The notes below the pieces were generated by a model, which saw only the letters and a list, made by a program, of their open reading frames with translations, was not told where the DNA came from and searched no databases. A stretch of DNA of 64,000 nt from CBDBND01 sp965207985 (GTDB lineage Bacteria; Pseudomonadota; Alphaproteobacteria; Rhodospirillales; Rhodospirillaceae): assembly GCA_965207985.1 (NCBI GenBank), contig CBDBND010000034.1, forward strand, positions 620,001 to 684,000. The letters run 5' to 3'. Positions 1-8,081 of the stretch are shown one piece after another. The first letter of the stretch is position 1; each line of letters starts with the position of its first letter. The position numbers and the translations under genes were made by a program.

Positions 1-63
1 GTAATCGTGGCCTCACGATGGCGTGTTCACAACGGCGTCCGATCTCTGGACGTGAAACGACCG

Positions 64-933
64 TCAGCGTGATTCCGGCAAGGCATCAAAGAAGCGGAAA
101 AACTCTGAGTCGGGACTCAAAACCATCGTCGTCCCGTCACCCAAGGACGATCGATAGGCCTCCATCGACCTTAAGAAGGCATAAAATTCGGGGTCTTGGC
201 CATGGGCCTCGTTAAGGACGCGGCGGCTTTCCGCCTCCCCCTCGCCGAGTAAAATCTGCGCCTGCCGTTCGGCGTCCGCCAGAATGATGGTGCGCTCGCG
301 GTCGGCCTCCGCCTCGATCCGGGCCTTGGCTTCCTGACCCTGGGCCCGCAGCAGCGCGGCCTGAGCGATACGGTCTGACCGCATCCGGTTGTACACGGAC
401 TGACTGGTCTCGACCGGCAGGTCGGTACGGCCGATACGCACGTCGACCACGACAACTCCAAAATCGGGAGCCCGATCACTGACACCACGGGTGATCTGCT
501 GCATGACTTCCACCCGCTTGTCGGTCAGCAAATCAGCCAATTGGGCCTGGCCCAGGGCGTCCCGCACGCTGCCATTGAGAATAGTGCCGAAGCGGTCGCG
601 AAACCCTATTTCCGTACGCACCGTCTGATAAAACTTCAAGGGGTCAATGATGCGATATCGCGCATAGGCATCAACAATGATTCGGAGCTGATTAATCAGG
701 GGCATTTCCTGACTGGGTGGATCCAGGTCGAGAACCCGGTTGTCATAAAACAAAACGTTCTGAATGAACGGAATTTTGAAATGCAGACCCGGTTCGACAA
801 TGACCCGCTTTGGTTCACCCAGCTGTAGAACGATCGCCTGTTGGGTTTGATGAACGGTAAAAAGGGTTCCAGTTAAAACAACGGCACCGAGGAGAACAGC
901 GATGCCAAGAGCAAATAGCTTTCCTGATTTCAT
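64..933 (-). CDS. hflC: HflC, SPFH-family modulator of FtsH protease
   Basis: Inner-membrane SPFH (prohibitin-like) protein that pairs with HflK and encloses the AAA protease FtsH, tuning its activity on membrane substrates. The 289-residue product shows one N-terminal membrane segment (about residues 7-25), an SPFH domain (about 25-200) with VVDVRIGRTDLP near 162, and an Ala/Glu-rich coiled coil (about 190-245). It is somewhat shorter than E. coli HflC (334). Its ATG overlaps the hflK stop as TGATG, so the two are translationally coupled. It is the first gene of the window, so what follows it is unknown. Function is assigned by family and by the HflK partner. Confidence 0.96.
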   Translation of the reverse strand: MKSGKLFALGIAVLLGAVVLTGTLFTVHQTQQAIVLQLGEPKRVIVEPGLHFKIPFIQNVLFYDNRVLDLDPPSQEMPLINQLRIIVDAYARYRIIDPLKFYQTVRTEIGFRDRFGTILNGSVRDALGQAQLADLLTDKRVEVMQQITRGVSDRAPDFGVVVVDVRIGRTDLPVETSQSVYNRMRSDRIAQAALLRAQGQEAKARIEAEADRERTIILADAERQAQILLGEGEAESRRVLNEAHGQDPEFYAFLRSMEAYRSSLGDGTTMVLSPDSEFFRFFDALPESR

Positions 934-2081
934 CAGTTGTCTCCTCTGGCTTGGCCCCGCTGAAGTTCATTAAGGGGCAGATAAGGGACGACGCCCTGGC
1001 CACCACCATTTTCATCAAGAATGAATTTGTCCGACTTGCCAAAAACCTCTTGCATTGCTTCCAGATAAAGCCGCTGTGAAGTTACATCCTTATTGGCCTT
1101 ATAGGTTTCATAGAAGGCATTGAACCGTTGGGCCTGGCCCTGTGCTTCACGAATTTGACGTTCTTTTTCAGCCTCAGCACTGTTGGTCATGCGCGCCGCT
1201 TCACCGGCCGCACGGGGAACAATGTCGTTTCGGTAAGCCAGCGCCTCATTGCGTAAACGCTCTTGGTCCTGGTTCGCCCGTTGCACGTCATTGAAGGCAT
1301 CAATCACTTCCGGAGGCGGGTTAGACGCCTGGACCCGGATTTCCAAGATGCTAATCCCGGCGACGTAACTGTCGAGAATTTCCTGCAACACCGCTTGCGC
1401 CCGTTGTCCGACAACCTCACGGCCGTCGGTGGTGACGAAGTCCAGCGTATTTTGCCCCACCACTTCACGCATTGAGCTTTCGGCTGCGAGTTTGACCGTT
1501 TGCTCGGGTGTGCGGATGTTGAACAAGAACTCGCCGGCATCGCGAATACGCCATTGCACGACAAAATCCACATCGACGATGTTTTCATCGCCGGTCAGCA
1601 TCAAGCTTTCGGCAGGAACATCGCGAACGTTGGTGGTATTGGGAACACCACGAAAACCGATAGTGATCTGATTGGTCAGGGTGACTTTCGGTGTTTGCAC
1701 TTCACCAATGGGCGCCGGGAACCAATAGTTCAGTCCCGGTTGGGTGGTTTTGGCATACCGGCCAAAGAGAAGTTCGACGCCCTGCTCATCGGGTTGCACG
1801 CGATAAAAGCCACTGATCCCCCAAAACAGGAGAAGAATGGCGATCACCAGAGAAATACCCCGTCCCGTGCCCATGCCGCCGGGCAGGAACCGTCTGACGC
1901 TGTCCTGACTGCGCCGCAGCAATTCCTCCAAATCGGGAGGGGGCTGTCCGCCACCTCCACCGCCACCGGAACGGCCGCCCCAAGGATTTCCGCCACCGTT
2001 GCGTCCGCCGCCATTGCCGCCCCAGGGTCCGCCGGAGCCTCCACCGCCCCATGGGCCGCTACCTTGTTGTTTCCACAGCAC
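933..2081 (-). CDS. hflK: HflK, SPFH-family partner of HflC
   Basis: Partner of HflC in the FtsH-regulating HflKC complex of the inner membrane. It starts with a Gly/Trp-rich cytoplasmic stretch (repeats of GGPWGG), then PPPDLEELLRRSQD, one membrane segment (ISLVIAILLLFWGISGFY), and the SPFH domain with a C-terminal coiled coil. The frame is open up to 2174, but I prefer the GTG at 2081: it gives the usual V/M-x-W-x-x-Q-G-x-GPWGG start and has AAAGGA about 8 bases upstream. This yields 382 residues. An ATG at 2129 is the alternative. It is the first gene of the hflKC pair and diverges from mrp, with a roughly 165-base shared upstream region. Confidence 0.95.
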   Translation of the reverse strand: MLWKQQGSGPWGGGGSGGPWGGNGGGRNGGGNPWGGRSGGGGGGGQPPPDLEELLRRSQDSVRRFLPGGMGTGRGISLVIAILLLFWGISGFYRVQPDEQGVELLFGRYAKTTQPGLNYWFPAPIGEVQTPKVTLTNQITIGFRGVPNTTNVRDVPAESLMLTGDENIVDVDFVVQWRIRDAGEFLFNIRTPEQTVKLAAESSMREVVGQNTLDFVTTDGREVVGQRAQAVLQEILDSYVAGISILEIRVQASNPPPEVIDAFNDVQRANQDQERLRNEALAYRNDIVPRAAGEAARMTNSAEAEKERQIREAQGQAQRFNAFYETYKANKDVTSQRLYLEAMQEVFGKSDKFILDENGGGQGVVPYLPLNELQRGQARGDN

Positions 2082-2247
2082 TGGAGTATCCTTTTCTGCT
2101 GAGTGGCCGTTATCGTGAGGATGGCCCATAACCGCGAGTCCTGGCCTTATAGGGTATGAGCCGGGGTGGCGCAACGCGACCGCCGGACCCGGTAAGAGCC
2201 AGGTCTATACCCATTTGATATCGGGGACGAAAAGAAAGGTTTCAAGA

Positions 2248-3345
2248 GTGGCTGAGGTCACCAGGGACGACATTTTTAAGGCGTTAAAAACGGTTGATTC
2301 TGGAATTGGGGGTCTGGATGTGGTCGCCCGCGACTGGGTCAAGGACGTCGTCATTAAAGACGGTCACGTGGCGTTCGCTTTGGAAGTACCGCCGGAACAG
2401 GGCCCCAAGTTGGAGCCAGTACGGGCAGCTGCGGAGAAAACCGTTTACGACCTGCCGGGTGTTATTTCCGCCACCGTCGTATTGACGGCGGAAAAACAGA
2501 CAGCGCCACAATCGGGTGCATCTTCGGGTGGCGGACGTGAGACGTTGCAGTTGCCAGGGGTCAAATCCATCGTTGCCGTGGCTTCGGGCAAAGGGGGTGT
2601 CGGCAAATCGACAACAGCGGCCAACATTGCCGCCGCTCTTGCGGCTTTGGGACAACGCGTGGCTATGTTTGATGCTGATATCTTCGGCCCGTCCATGCCG
2701 CGCATGCTGGGTCTGGCAGGGCAAAAACCTCATTCCGACGGCTCAAAGGTTTATCCCCTCGAGAACCACGGCATCAAAGTGATGTCCATCGGCTTCATGG
2801 TGGCGGAAGACAACCCGGTGGTCTGGCGCGGACCCATGGTCATGGGCGCGCTGGAACAGATGCTCACCGATGTGGCCTGGGGTGAGGTCGATGTCATGAT
2901 CGTCGATATGCCGCCAGGGACCGGTGATACCCAACTCACCATGTCTCAGCGGGTCCCATTGTCCGGTGCCATCATTGTCTCCACACCGCAAGACATCGCC
3001 CTATTGGATGCCCGTAAAGGCCTCAACATGTTCCGCCGGGTGGAGGTGCCCATCCTCGGCGTCATAGAAAATATGAGTCATTACATTTGCCCGTCCTGCG
3101 GGAACCGGGAGGACATTTTCGGCTCCGGCGGGGCAAAACGCACGGCTGAGGAATTGGGTGCCGACTTCCTTGGTGACCTGCCGCTCGACCTTAAAATCCG
3201 GGAGACGTCGGACGGTGGAACTCCCATTGTTATCGCCGATCCGGAAAGTCCCCATGCCCAGGCTTACCAAACCATTGCCAATCGGGTTATCGAAAAGTTG
3301 GATCAAGGGACCGCCAAGGCGGCACCCACGATCTCTATGGGTTGA
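2248..3345 (+). CDS. mrp: Mrp/ApbC family Fe-S cluster carrier ATPase
   Basis: Cytoplasmic P-loop NTPase of the Mrp/NBP35 group that carries and transfers iron-sulfur clusters. The N-terminal MIP18-like (DUF59) domain spans about residues 1-85, followed by a Gly-rich linker and the deviant Walker A GKGGVGKST (about 114-122). The C-terminal half holds CPSC (in HYICPSCGNRED), the CxxC that bridges the cluster in the dimer. The frame is open from 2215, but the GTG at 2248 has AGAAAGG 8-9 bases upstream and gives 365 residues with a normal start. It diverges from hflKC and converges on folA with a 3-base gap. Confidence 0.95.
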   Translation: MAEVTRDDIFKALKTVDSGIGGLDVVARDWVKDVVIKDGHVAFALEVPPEQGPKLEPVRAAAEKTVYDLPGVISATVVLTAEKQTAPQSGASSGGGRETLQLPGVKSIVAVASGKGGVGKSTTAANIAAALAALGQRVAMFDADIFGPSMPRMLGLAGQKPHSDGSKVYPLENHGIKVMSIGFMVAEDNPVVWRGPMVMGALEQMLTDVAWGEVDVMIVDMPPGTGDTQLTMSQRVPLSGAIIVSTPQDIALLDARKGLNMFRRVEVPILGVIENMSHYICPSCGNREDIFGSGGAKRTAEELGADFLGDLPLDLKIRETSDGGTPIVIADPESPHAQAYQTIANRVIEKLDQGTAKAAPTISMG

Positions 3346-3348
3346 ATT

Positions 3349-3876
3349 TTAATTGGACGTGCGACGGTCCAGCACAACAAAACTGTAGGATGGCTCTCCT
3401 TCGTCATCGGGGCCGAAACGTTCCCGCGAAATTTCATTCCATTGCGTTTTGTCGGGCATGGTGAACCAAGCATCACCGTCGTAACGGCGATGGACTTCGG
3501 TCAGATAGATACGGTCCACGTCGTTTAAAAACCGGGCATAGATCTCTGCACCGCCCGCTATGATGATTTCATCAACGCCATCTTTTATGGCCTGATCTTG
3601 CGCCAACTTCTCAGCCTCTTTTAAGTCGTGGCAAACAATCGTGCCATTGGCGTTCCAGTCCGGATCACGGGTGATGACGATGTTGGTGCGGCCCTTAAGG
3701 GGCTTGCCGATGCTTTCAAACGTTTTGCGGCCCATGATTAAGGGTTTGCCCATGGTCAGGCGTTTGAAATTCTTGAGATCGGAAGAAATGTGCCAAGGCA
3801 GAGCATTATCGGCACCAATGGTGCCGTTTTCGGCCCGTGCCATGATCATGCAAAGTTTGACGGCCCCCCCTCCCAT
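3349..3876 (-). CDS. folA: Dihydrofolate reductase
   Basis: NADPH-dependent reduction of dihydrofolate to tetrahydrofolate, regenerating the cofactor oxidised by ThyA just upstream. The 175-residue product has the DHFR landmarks: ARAENGTIGADNALPWH at the N-terminus, the substrate Asp in SSDLKNFKRLT, GRKTFESIG, and IIIAGGAEIYARFL. The frame is open far into thyA, but the ATG at 3876 is the first that leaves the N-terminal beta strand (VKLCMIMARA) whole. It lies 10 bases after the thyA stop, so thyA and folA form one operon. The gene converges on mrp. Confidence 0.95.
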   Translation of the reverse strand: MGGGAVKLCMIMARAENGTIGADNALPWHISSDLKNFKRLTMGKPLIMGRKTFESIGKPLKGRTNIVITRDPDWNANGTIVCHDLKEAEKLAQDQAIKDGVDEIIIAGGAEIYARFLNDVDRIYLTEVHRRYDGDAWFTMPDKTQWNEISRERFGPDDEGEPSYSFVVLDRRTSN

Positions 3877-3886
3877 TTTTTCGTCC

Positions 3887-4681
3887 TCACACAGCCACGG
3901 GAGCCGCGATGTGGGGATGGGGGTCGTAATGCTCGAGGGAGAAATCACCGTAATCAAAGGCGAAAAGGTCTGTAACGTCGGGATTGATCGCCATGGTGGG
4001 CAGCGGGCGCGGTTCCCGTGCAAGTTGGATACGGGCTTGCTCCAGATGGTTGGAATACAGGTGAGCGTCGCCAAACGTATGGATAAACTCACCGGTTCTT
4101 AAACCGGTGACTTGCGCTACCATCAATGTGAGCAATGCGTAGGATGCAATATTAAACGGCACGCCTAAGAAAATGTCCGCGCTGCGCTGATAGAGCTGGC
4201 AAGACAGGCGCCCGTCCGCCACATAGAACTGGAACAGGCAATGGCAGGGAGGAAGCGCCATGGAATCCACATCGGCGGGATTCCAGGCCGTCACCATATG
4301 CCTGCGGGAATCGGGATTGGTACGCAGATTTGCGATGAGCTTTTCAATCTGATCGATGGACTCCCCATTGGGCGCCGGCCATGACCGCCATTGATAGCCG
4401 TAGACCGGGCCGAGGTCGCCGTTCTCATCGGCCCATTCGTCCCAGATGGACACCTTATGGTCGTGTAAATAACCGACGTTAGTATCCCCGCGCAGGAACC
4501 ACAGGAGTTCATAAATAATGGACCTGAGATGGAGTTTCTTGGTGGTCAGGGCCGGAAAGCCCTGGGACAGATCAAACCGCATCTGATAGCCAAAAACGGA
4601 CAGCGTTCCGGTGCCGGTCCGGTCGCTTTTCTTGACACCGTTCTCCAGCACGTGGACCATGAGATCGAGATATTGCTGCAT
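3887..4681 (-). CDS. thyA: Thymidylate synthase
   Basis: Makes dTMP from dUMP with methylene-tetrahydrofolate, yielding dihydrofolate for FolA. The 264 residues match the bacterial ThyA length exactly. The catalytic cysteine is C146 in ALPPCHCLFQFYV, followed by LSCQLYQRSADIFLGVPFN and the dUMP-binding RRHMVTAWNP. The C-terminal residues end IAAPVAV, in line with the mobile C-terminal tail of the family. It is first in a two-gene operon with folA and diverges from the tmRNA gene on the other side. Confidence 0.98.
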   Translation of the reverse strand: MQQYLDLMVHVLENGVKKSDRTGTGTLSVFGYQMRFDLSQGFPALTTKKLHLRSIIYELLWFLRGDTNVGYLHDHKVSIWDEWADENGDLGPVYGYQWRSWPAPNGESIDQIEKLIANLRTNPDSRRHMVTAWNPADVDSMALPPCHCLFQFYVADGRLSCQLYQRSADIFLGVPFNIASYALLTLMVAQVTGLRTGEFIHTFGDAHLYSNHLEQARIQLAREPRPLPTMAINPDVTDLFAFDYGDFSLEHYDPHPHIAAPVAV

Positions 4682-4742
4682 GGGCTATTTATAGACGGGC
4701 TGGGGCAAGGGACAAGCCCGCACGGACGGGGGACCGCCTTCA

Positions 4743-4771
4743 TTTCAATTTAACTCCGGAGACATTATATT
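4743..4771 (+). promoter_or_regulatory. Possible sigma-70 promoter of the tmRNA gene
   Basis: TTTCAA (4743-4748), a 17-base spacer and TATATT (4766-4771) sit just before the first recognisable tmRNA base at about 4775. The -35 match is poor (3 of 6) and the -10 match is good. Position and spacing fit; no other evidence. Confidence 0.4.
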
Positions 4772-4774
4772 AGA

Positions 4775-5070
4775 GGGGTCGCTTCGGCGACTATGGCGCT
4801 AAACCTGCTGTGAAATAAGCGATGCGGACCCGGGGGCAGTACCCGGCGCCTCCACCAATATTTGTCTCACCGGCTGGTCTCAGACACCTTTTGGGGGCGA
4901 AACAGGATCGACGCGCGTAGTAAAGACAGTAGCTGTTCCCGGCATGGTACCACCGTTATCGGGCCATTTTGATAAGTGCCAACGACAACGTTGCGTACGC
5001 CGCTGCCGCTTAATTGCCGGTAAGCGCGGTTCGGGGGGCACCGGGCAACAGAAGCCCCCTACTCTTCTCT
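4775..5070 (+). ncRNA. ssrA: Two-piece (circularly permuted) tmRNA
   Basis: Ribosome-rescue RNA in the permuted alphaproteobacterial form. The acceptor piece comes first (about 4775-4857) and ends in GGCGCCTCCACCA. A processed spacer follows (about 4858-4892). The coding piece begins at 4893 with GGGGGCGAAACAGGATCGAC. GGGGGCG pairs with CGCCTCC of the acceptor piece in seven pairs with a G-U at position 3, the alanine identity pair. The tag frame is 4978-5013, encoding ANDNVAYAAAA then TAA, preceded by the usual GATAAGT-like resume context. The 3' end of the coding piece is not precisely visible; I place it near 5070. sspB, whose product binds such tags, follows directly. Confidence 0.93.
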
Positions 5071-5117
5071 TAACGCGATTCGACGCAACTTTTCTCCGTG
5101 TCCAACGTTCAATTAAT

Positions 5118-5148
5118 GGTTCAAAAAAGGCTGGAGAGCCATTGAACC
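5118..5148 (+). other. Hairpin between ssrA and sspB
   Basis: GGTTCAA (5118-5124) pairs perfectly with TTGAACC (5142-5148), with an inner GGCT/AGCC stem. There is no T-run after it, so it is not a standard terminator. It may mark the 3' end or processing of the tmRNA precursor, or the leader of sspB. Confidence 0.45.
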
Positions 5149-5205
5149 TAAACGGCGTGCCCGCCAAAATGGACGGTGATTCTTAACCTCTAAAGCATCA
5201 AAGCC

Positions 5206-5781
5206 GTGACCGACGAAAGTGTGACAAGTCTGAGTTATGAACGCATGGTGGAAGACGCCTTGCGCGGTGTGCTACGGCAAGCTCTGGAAATAACCCAAGA
5301 GCAGGGTCTTCCGGGGTCACACCATTTCTATGTCACCTTTGACACCACGCATCCGGGCGTACGGATGGCTGATTCTCTACGTGCCATGCATCCCAGTGAG
5401 ATGACAATTGTTTTGCAGCATCAGTTTTGGGACCTCTCAGTCGACGAAGAATCCTTTGATATCACCCTCAGTTTCAGTGGTGTTAGTCAAAGGCTCCATG
5501 TGCCTTTTGCCGCGGTAACCGCCTTTGCCGACCCTCACGCGAAGTTCGGTCTTCAATTCCATGTGGAATTTGAAGAAGAAGACGCCTCCGACATGGACGA
5601 GGACGGAGAGGATTTCGAAGAAGACGCTGACTTTGAAATGCCTCCGCTGGATAATGCCTTGGTCACGCAAAGACTTAAGACCGAACACCGGGCACGCAAC
5701 GATGAGGACGAAGACTCCGAACCGGCTGATGATCAAGAAACCGGTAAAGTCGTTACCTTGGATGCCTTCAGGAAGAAATAG
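5206..5781 (+). CDS. sspB: SspB-alpha, ClpXP adaptor for ssrA-tagged proteins
   Basis: Adaptor that binds the N-terminal part of the ssrA tag and delivers tagged proteins to ClpXP. The 191-residue product has an N-terminal helix plus the SspB beta fold (about residues 8-125, including ITQEQGLPGSHHFYVTFDT and LQHQFWDLSV). A very acidic flexible linker follows (about 126-150). The tail VVTLDAFRKK resembles the ClpX-docking tail of the alpha-class adaptors. It starts at a GTG; no upstream in-frame start is better. Its position directly after ssrA puts the tag and its reader together. Confidence 0.93.
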   Translation: MTDESVTSLSYERMVEDALRGVLRQALEITQEQGLPGSHHFYVTFDTTHPGVRMADSLRAMHPSEMTIVLQHQFWDLSVDEESFDITLSFSGVSQRLHVPFAAVTAFADPHAKFGLQFHVEFEEEDASDMDEDGEDFEEDADFEMPPLDNALVTQRLKTEHRARNDEDEDSEPADDQETGKVVTLDAFRKK

Positions 5782-5832
5782 GCGGGTTTAGCTCACTCAA
5801 CGACAGCCCGCCACGATTAAGGACGCAGGGCC

Positions 5833-7443
5833 ATGCTTGATATCGCCTTTTCCGACATGTTCCCGCTGGGTACCGATCAAACCCCTTACCGAAAGGTCAC
5901 GGGTAACGGGATCGCCGTGGACACCTTTCGCGGCGATAAAATTCTCACCGTTGACCTGAGCGCCCTCACCTCTCTGACAGCAGAGGCATTTAAAGACGTT
6001 TCCCATTTGCTGCGCCCGGGTCATTTGGCGCAATTGCGGTCCATCATGGATGATCCGGAAGCGTCGTCCAATGACCGGTTCGTTGCACTGGAACTGTTGA
6101 AGAACGCCAATATCGCGGCGGGCATGATTCTTCCCATGTGTCAGGACACGGGCACAGCTATTGTCATGGGCAAGAAAGGCCAACGGGTATGGACCGGCGA
6201 CGGTGATGAAGATGCCATATCGGCCGGTGTGGTCGAGGCTTATACCAAGCTCAATCTCCGATACTCGCAGTTATCCCCGGTTTCTCTCTTTGAAGAGAAG
6301 AACACGGGCAACAACCTTCCGGCCCAGATTGATCTCTATGCCACTGGTGGAGACGCCTACAAGTTTCTCTTCATGGCCAAGGGCGGCGGCTCGGCTAATA
6401 AGACATTCCTTTATCAAAAGACCAAGGCGCTCTTGAATCCCTACGGCCTGCGCAAGTTCTTCGATGATGAAATCAAGACCTTAGGCACGGCCGCATGCCC
6501 GCCCTATCACCTCGCCATTGTCATCGGCGGCACCTCGGCGGAAGCCAATCTCAAAACAGTGAAACTGGCCTCGGCCCGGTATCTCGACGACTTACCCACC
6601 CAAGGCGGCGATCACGGCCAAGCTTTTCGCGATGTTGAAACCGAACAAGAGGTGCTTGAGATCACCCGCAATCTCGGTATTGGCGCACAGTTTGGCGGTA
6701 AATATTTTTGCCACGATGTGCGGATCATCCGCCTGCCGCGGCATAGTGCCTCTTGTCCGGTGGGGATCGGCGTGTCTTGCTCTGCTGACCGTCAGATCAA
6801 AGGCAAGATTACCGCCGATGGCGTGTTTCTGGAGCAGATGGAAACGGACCCCGCCAAGTACATGCCCGACGTTAAGGAAGACAAGCTGCCTGGTGACGTG
6901 GTCAACATCGATCTCACCAAACCCATGGACGAAATCCGTGCGGAATTGACCAAGCATCCCATCAAGACCCGCATTTCATTGACGGGACCCATGATCGTCG
7001 CCCGGGACATCGCCCACGCCAAACTCAAGGAGCGTCTCGATGCCGGAGACGGCCTACCGGACTATGTCAAGGATCACCCGGTCTATTACGCCGGACCGGC
7101 CAAGACCCCGGAGGGTATGCCGTCTGGCTCTTTCGGACCGACCACAGCCGGGCGCATGGATTCCTATGTGGACCTGCTGCAAGCCAACGGCGGATCCATG
7201 ATCATGTTGGCTAAAGGCAACCGCTCCAAACAGGTGACCGAAGCGTGCAAGAAACACGGCGGGTTCTATCTCGGCTCCATCGGCGGTGCGGCAGCGCGGC
7301 TGGCAGAGAATTCCATCAAAAAAGTCGAGGTGTTGGAGTATCCCGAATTGGGCATGGAAGCGATCTGGAAGATCGAGGTTAAAGACTTCCCGGCGTTCAT
7401 CATTGTCGACGACAAAGGCAACGACTTTTTCGCCCAAATTTAA
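5833..7443 (+). CDS. fumA: Class I (4Fe-4S) fumarate hydratase
   Basis: Interconverts fumarate and malate in the TCA cycle using an oxygen-labile 4Fe-4S cluster. The 536 residues cover both the alpha and beta domains fused as in FumA/FumB. Candidate cluster ligands are C103 (PMCQDTGTA), C222 (ACPPYHLAIVIGG) and C316 (GIGVSCSADR), at nearly the same spacing as in E. coli FumA (105, 224, 318). The ATG at 5833 has GGACGCAGGG upstream. It heads a likely operon with the hydrolase (3-base gap) and the class II fumarase. The symbol is by class; the exact paralogue name could differ. Confidence 0.95.
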   Translation: MLDIAFSDMFPLGTDQTPYRKVTGNGIAVDTFRGDKILTVDLSALTSLTAEAFKDVSHLLRPGHLAQLRSIMDDPEASSNDRFVALELLKNANIAAGMILPMCQDTGTAIVMGKKGQRVWTGDGDEDAISAGVVEAYTKLNLRYSQLSPVSLFEEKNTGNNLPAQIDLYATGGDAYKFLFMAKGGGSANKTFLYQKTKALLNPYGLRKFFDDEIKTLGTAACPPYHLAIVIGGTSAEANLKTVKLASARYLDDLPTQGGDHGQAFRDVETEQEVLEITRNLGIGAQFGGKYFCHDVRIIRLPRHSASCPVGIGVSCSADRQIKGKITADGVFLEQMETDPAKYMPDVKEDKLPGDVVNIDLTKPMDEIRAELTKHPIKTRISLTGPMIVARDIAHAKLKERLDAGDGLPDYVKDHPVYYAGPAKTPEGMPSGSFGPTTAGRMDSYVDLLQANGGSMIMLAKGNRSKQVTEACKKHGGFYLGSIGGAAARLAENSIKKVEVLEYPELGMEAIWKIEVKDFPAFIIVDDKGNDFFAQI

Positions 7444-7446
7444 GTT

Positions 7447-8070
7447 GTGCCACTCCCAGACCTCTTGATTCATGGTTCCGAAGCCGCGCCGACAACCATT
7501 GCTCTTGCCCATGGAGCCGGAGTAGCGATGGATTCCCCGTTCATGAACCATTTCGCCGAGGGATTGGCGGAGCGCGGACACAGAGTGGTGCGATTCGAGT
7601 TTCCCTACATGGCCGAACGGCGCAAAACCGGAAAGAAACGCCCGCCCGATCGTCAGCCTATCCTCCTCGAAACCTGGCAGTCCGTGATCGAGTCTTACAA
7701 GGGAAAACAGCTGTTCATTGGCGGTAAGTCAATGGGTGGGCGCATGGCCACCTTGATTGCGGATCAAAGCAACGTCAGCGGATTGATTGCGCTCGGCTAT
7801 CCCTTTTATGGCGCGGGACGGGCGGATAAACCGCGCATTGACCATCTTAAGACCCTTAAGACACCCATGCTCGTCTGTCAGGGAGACCGTGATCCCATGG
7901 GATCAAAAGACGTGATAACAAACCTCTCCTTGTCACCGATGATTCAGTATCATTGGGCTGAGGATGGGGACCATTCGCTCAAACCGAGAAAAAAATCGGG
8001 GCGGACGGAAGAACAAAATTGGTCGGACGCGCTTAAGGCAATTGAAGCCTTTATCACCGGCCTGGTCTGA
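7447..8070 (+). CDS. Alpha/beta hydrolase, KANL3/Tex30-like
   Basis: Small cytoplasmic alpha/beta-fold hydrolase of unknown substrate. The 207-residue product shows the oxyanion-side motif LAHGAGVAMDSPFM near residue 20, the nucleophile elbow GGKSMGG with Ser95, an acid candidate in CQGDRDPMGS, and the catalytic His in DGDHSLKPRK. This pattern fits the KANL3/Tex30 or dienelactone-hydrolase-like group. It begins at a GTG three bases after fumA and ends 11 bases before fumC, so it is probably co-transcribed with both fumarases. No substrate can be inferred. Confidence 0.85.
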   Translation: MPLPDLLIHGSEAAPTTIALAHGAGVAMDSPFMNHFAEGLAERGHRVVRFEFPYMAERRKTGKKRPPDRQPILLETWQSVIESYKGKQLFIGGKSMGGRMATLIADQSNVSGLIALGYPFYGAGRADKPRIDHLKTLKTPMLVCQGDRDPMGSKDVITNLSLSPMIQYHWAEDGDHSLKPRKKSGRTEEQNWSDALKAIEAFITGLV

Positions 8071-8081
8071 AACGGGTTGAA

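Noticed and set aside
5118..5148. Hairpin after ssrA as a Rho-independent terminator
   Set aside because: Stem is good but no T-run follows; recorded only as a hairpin.
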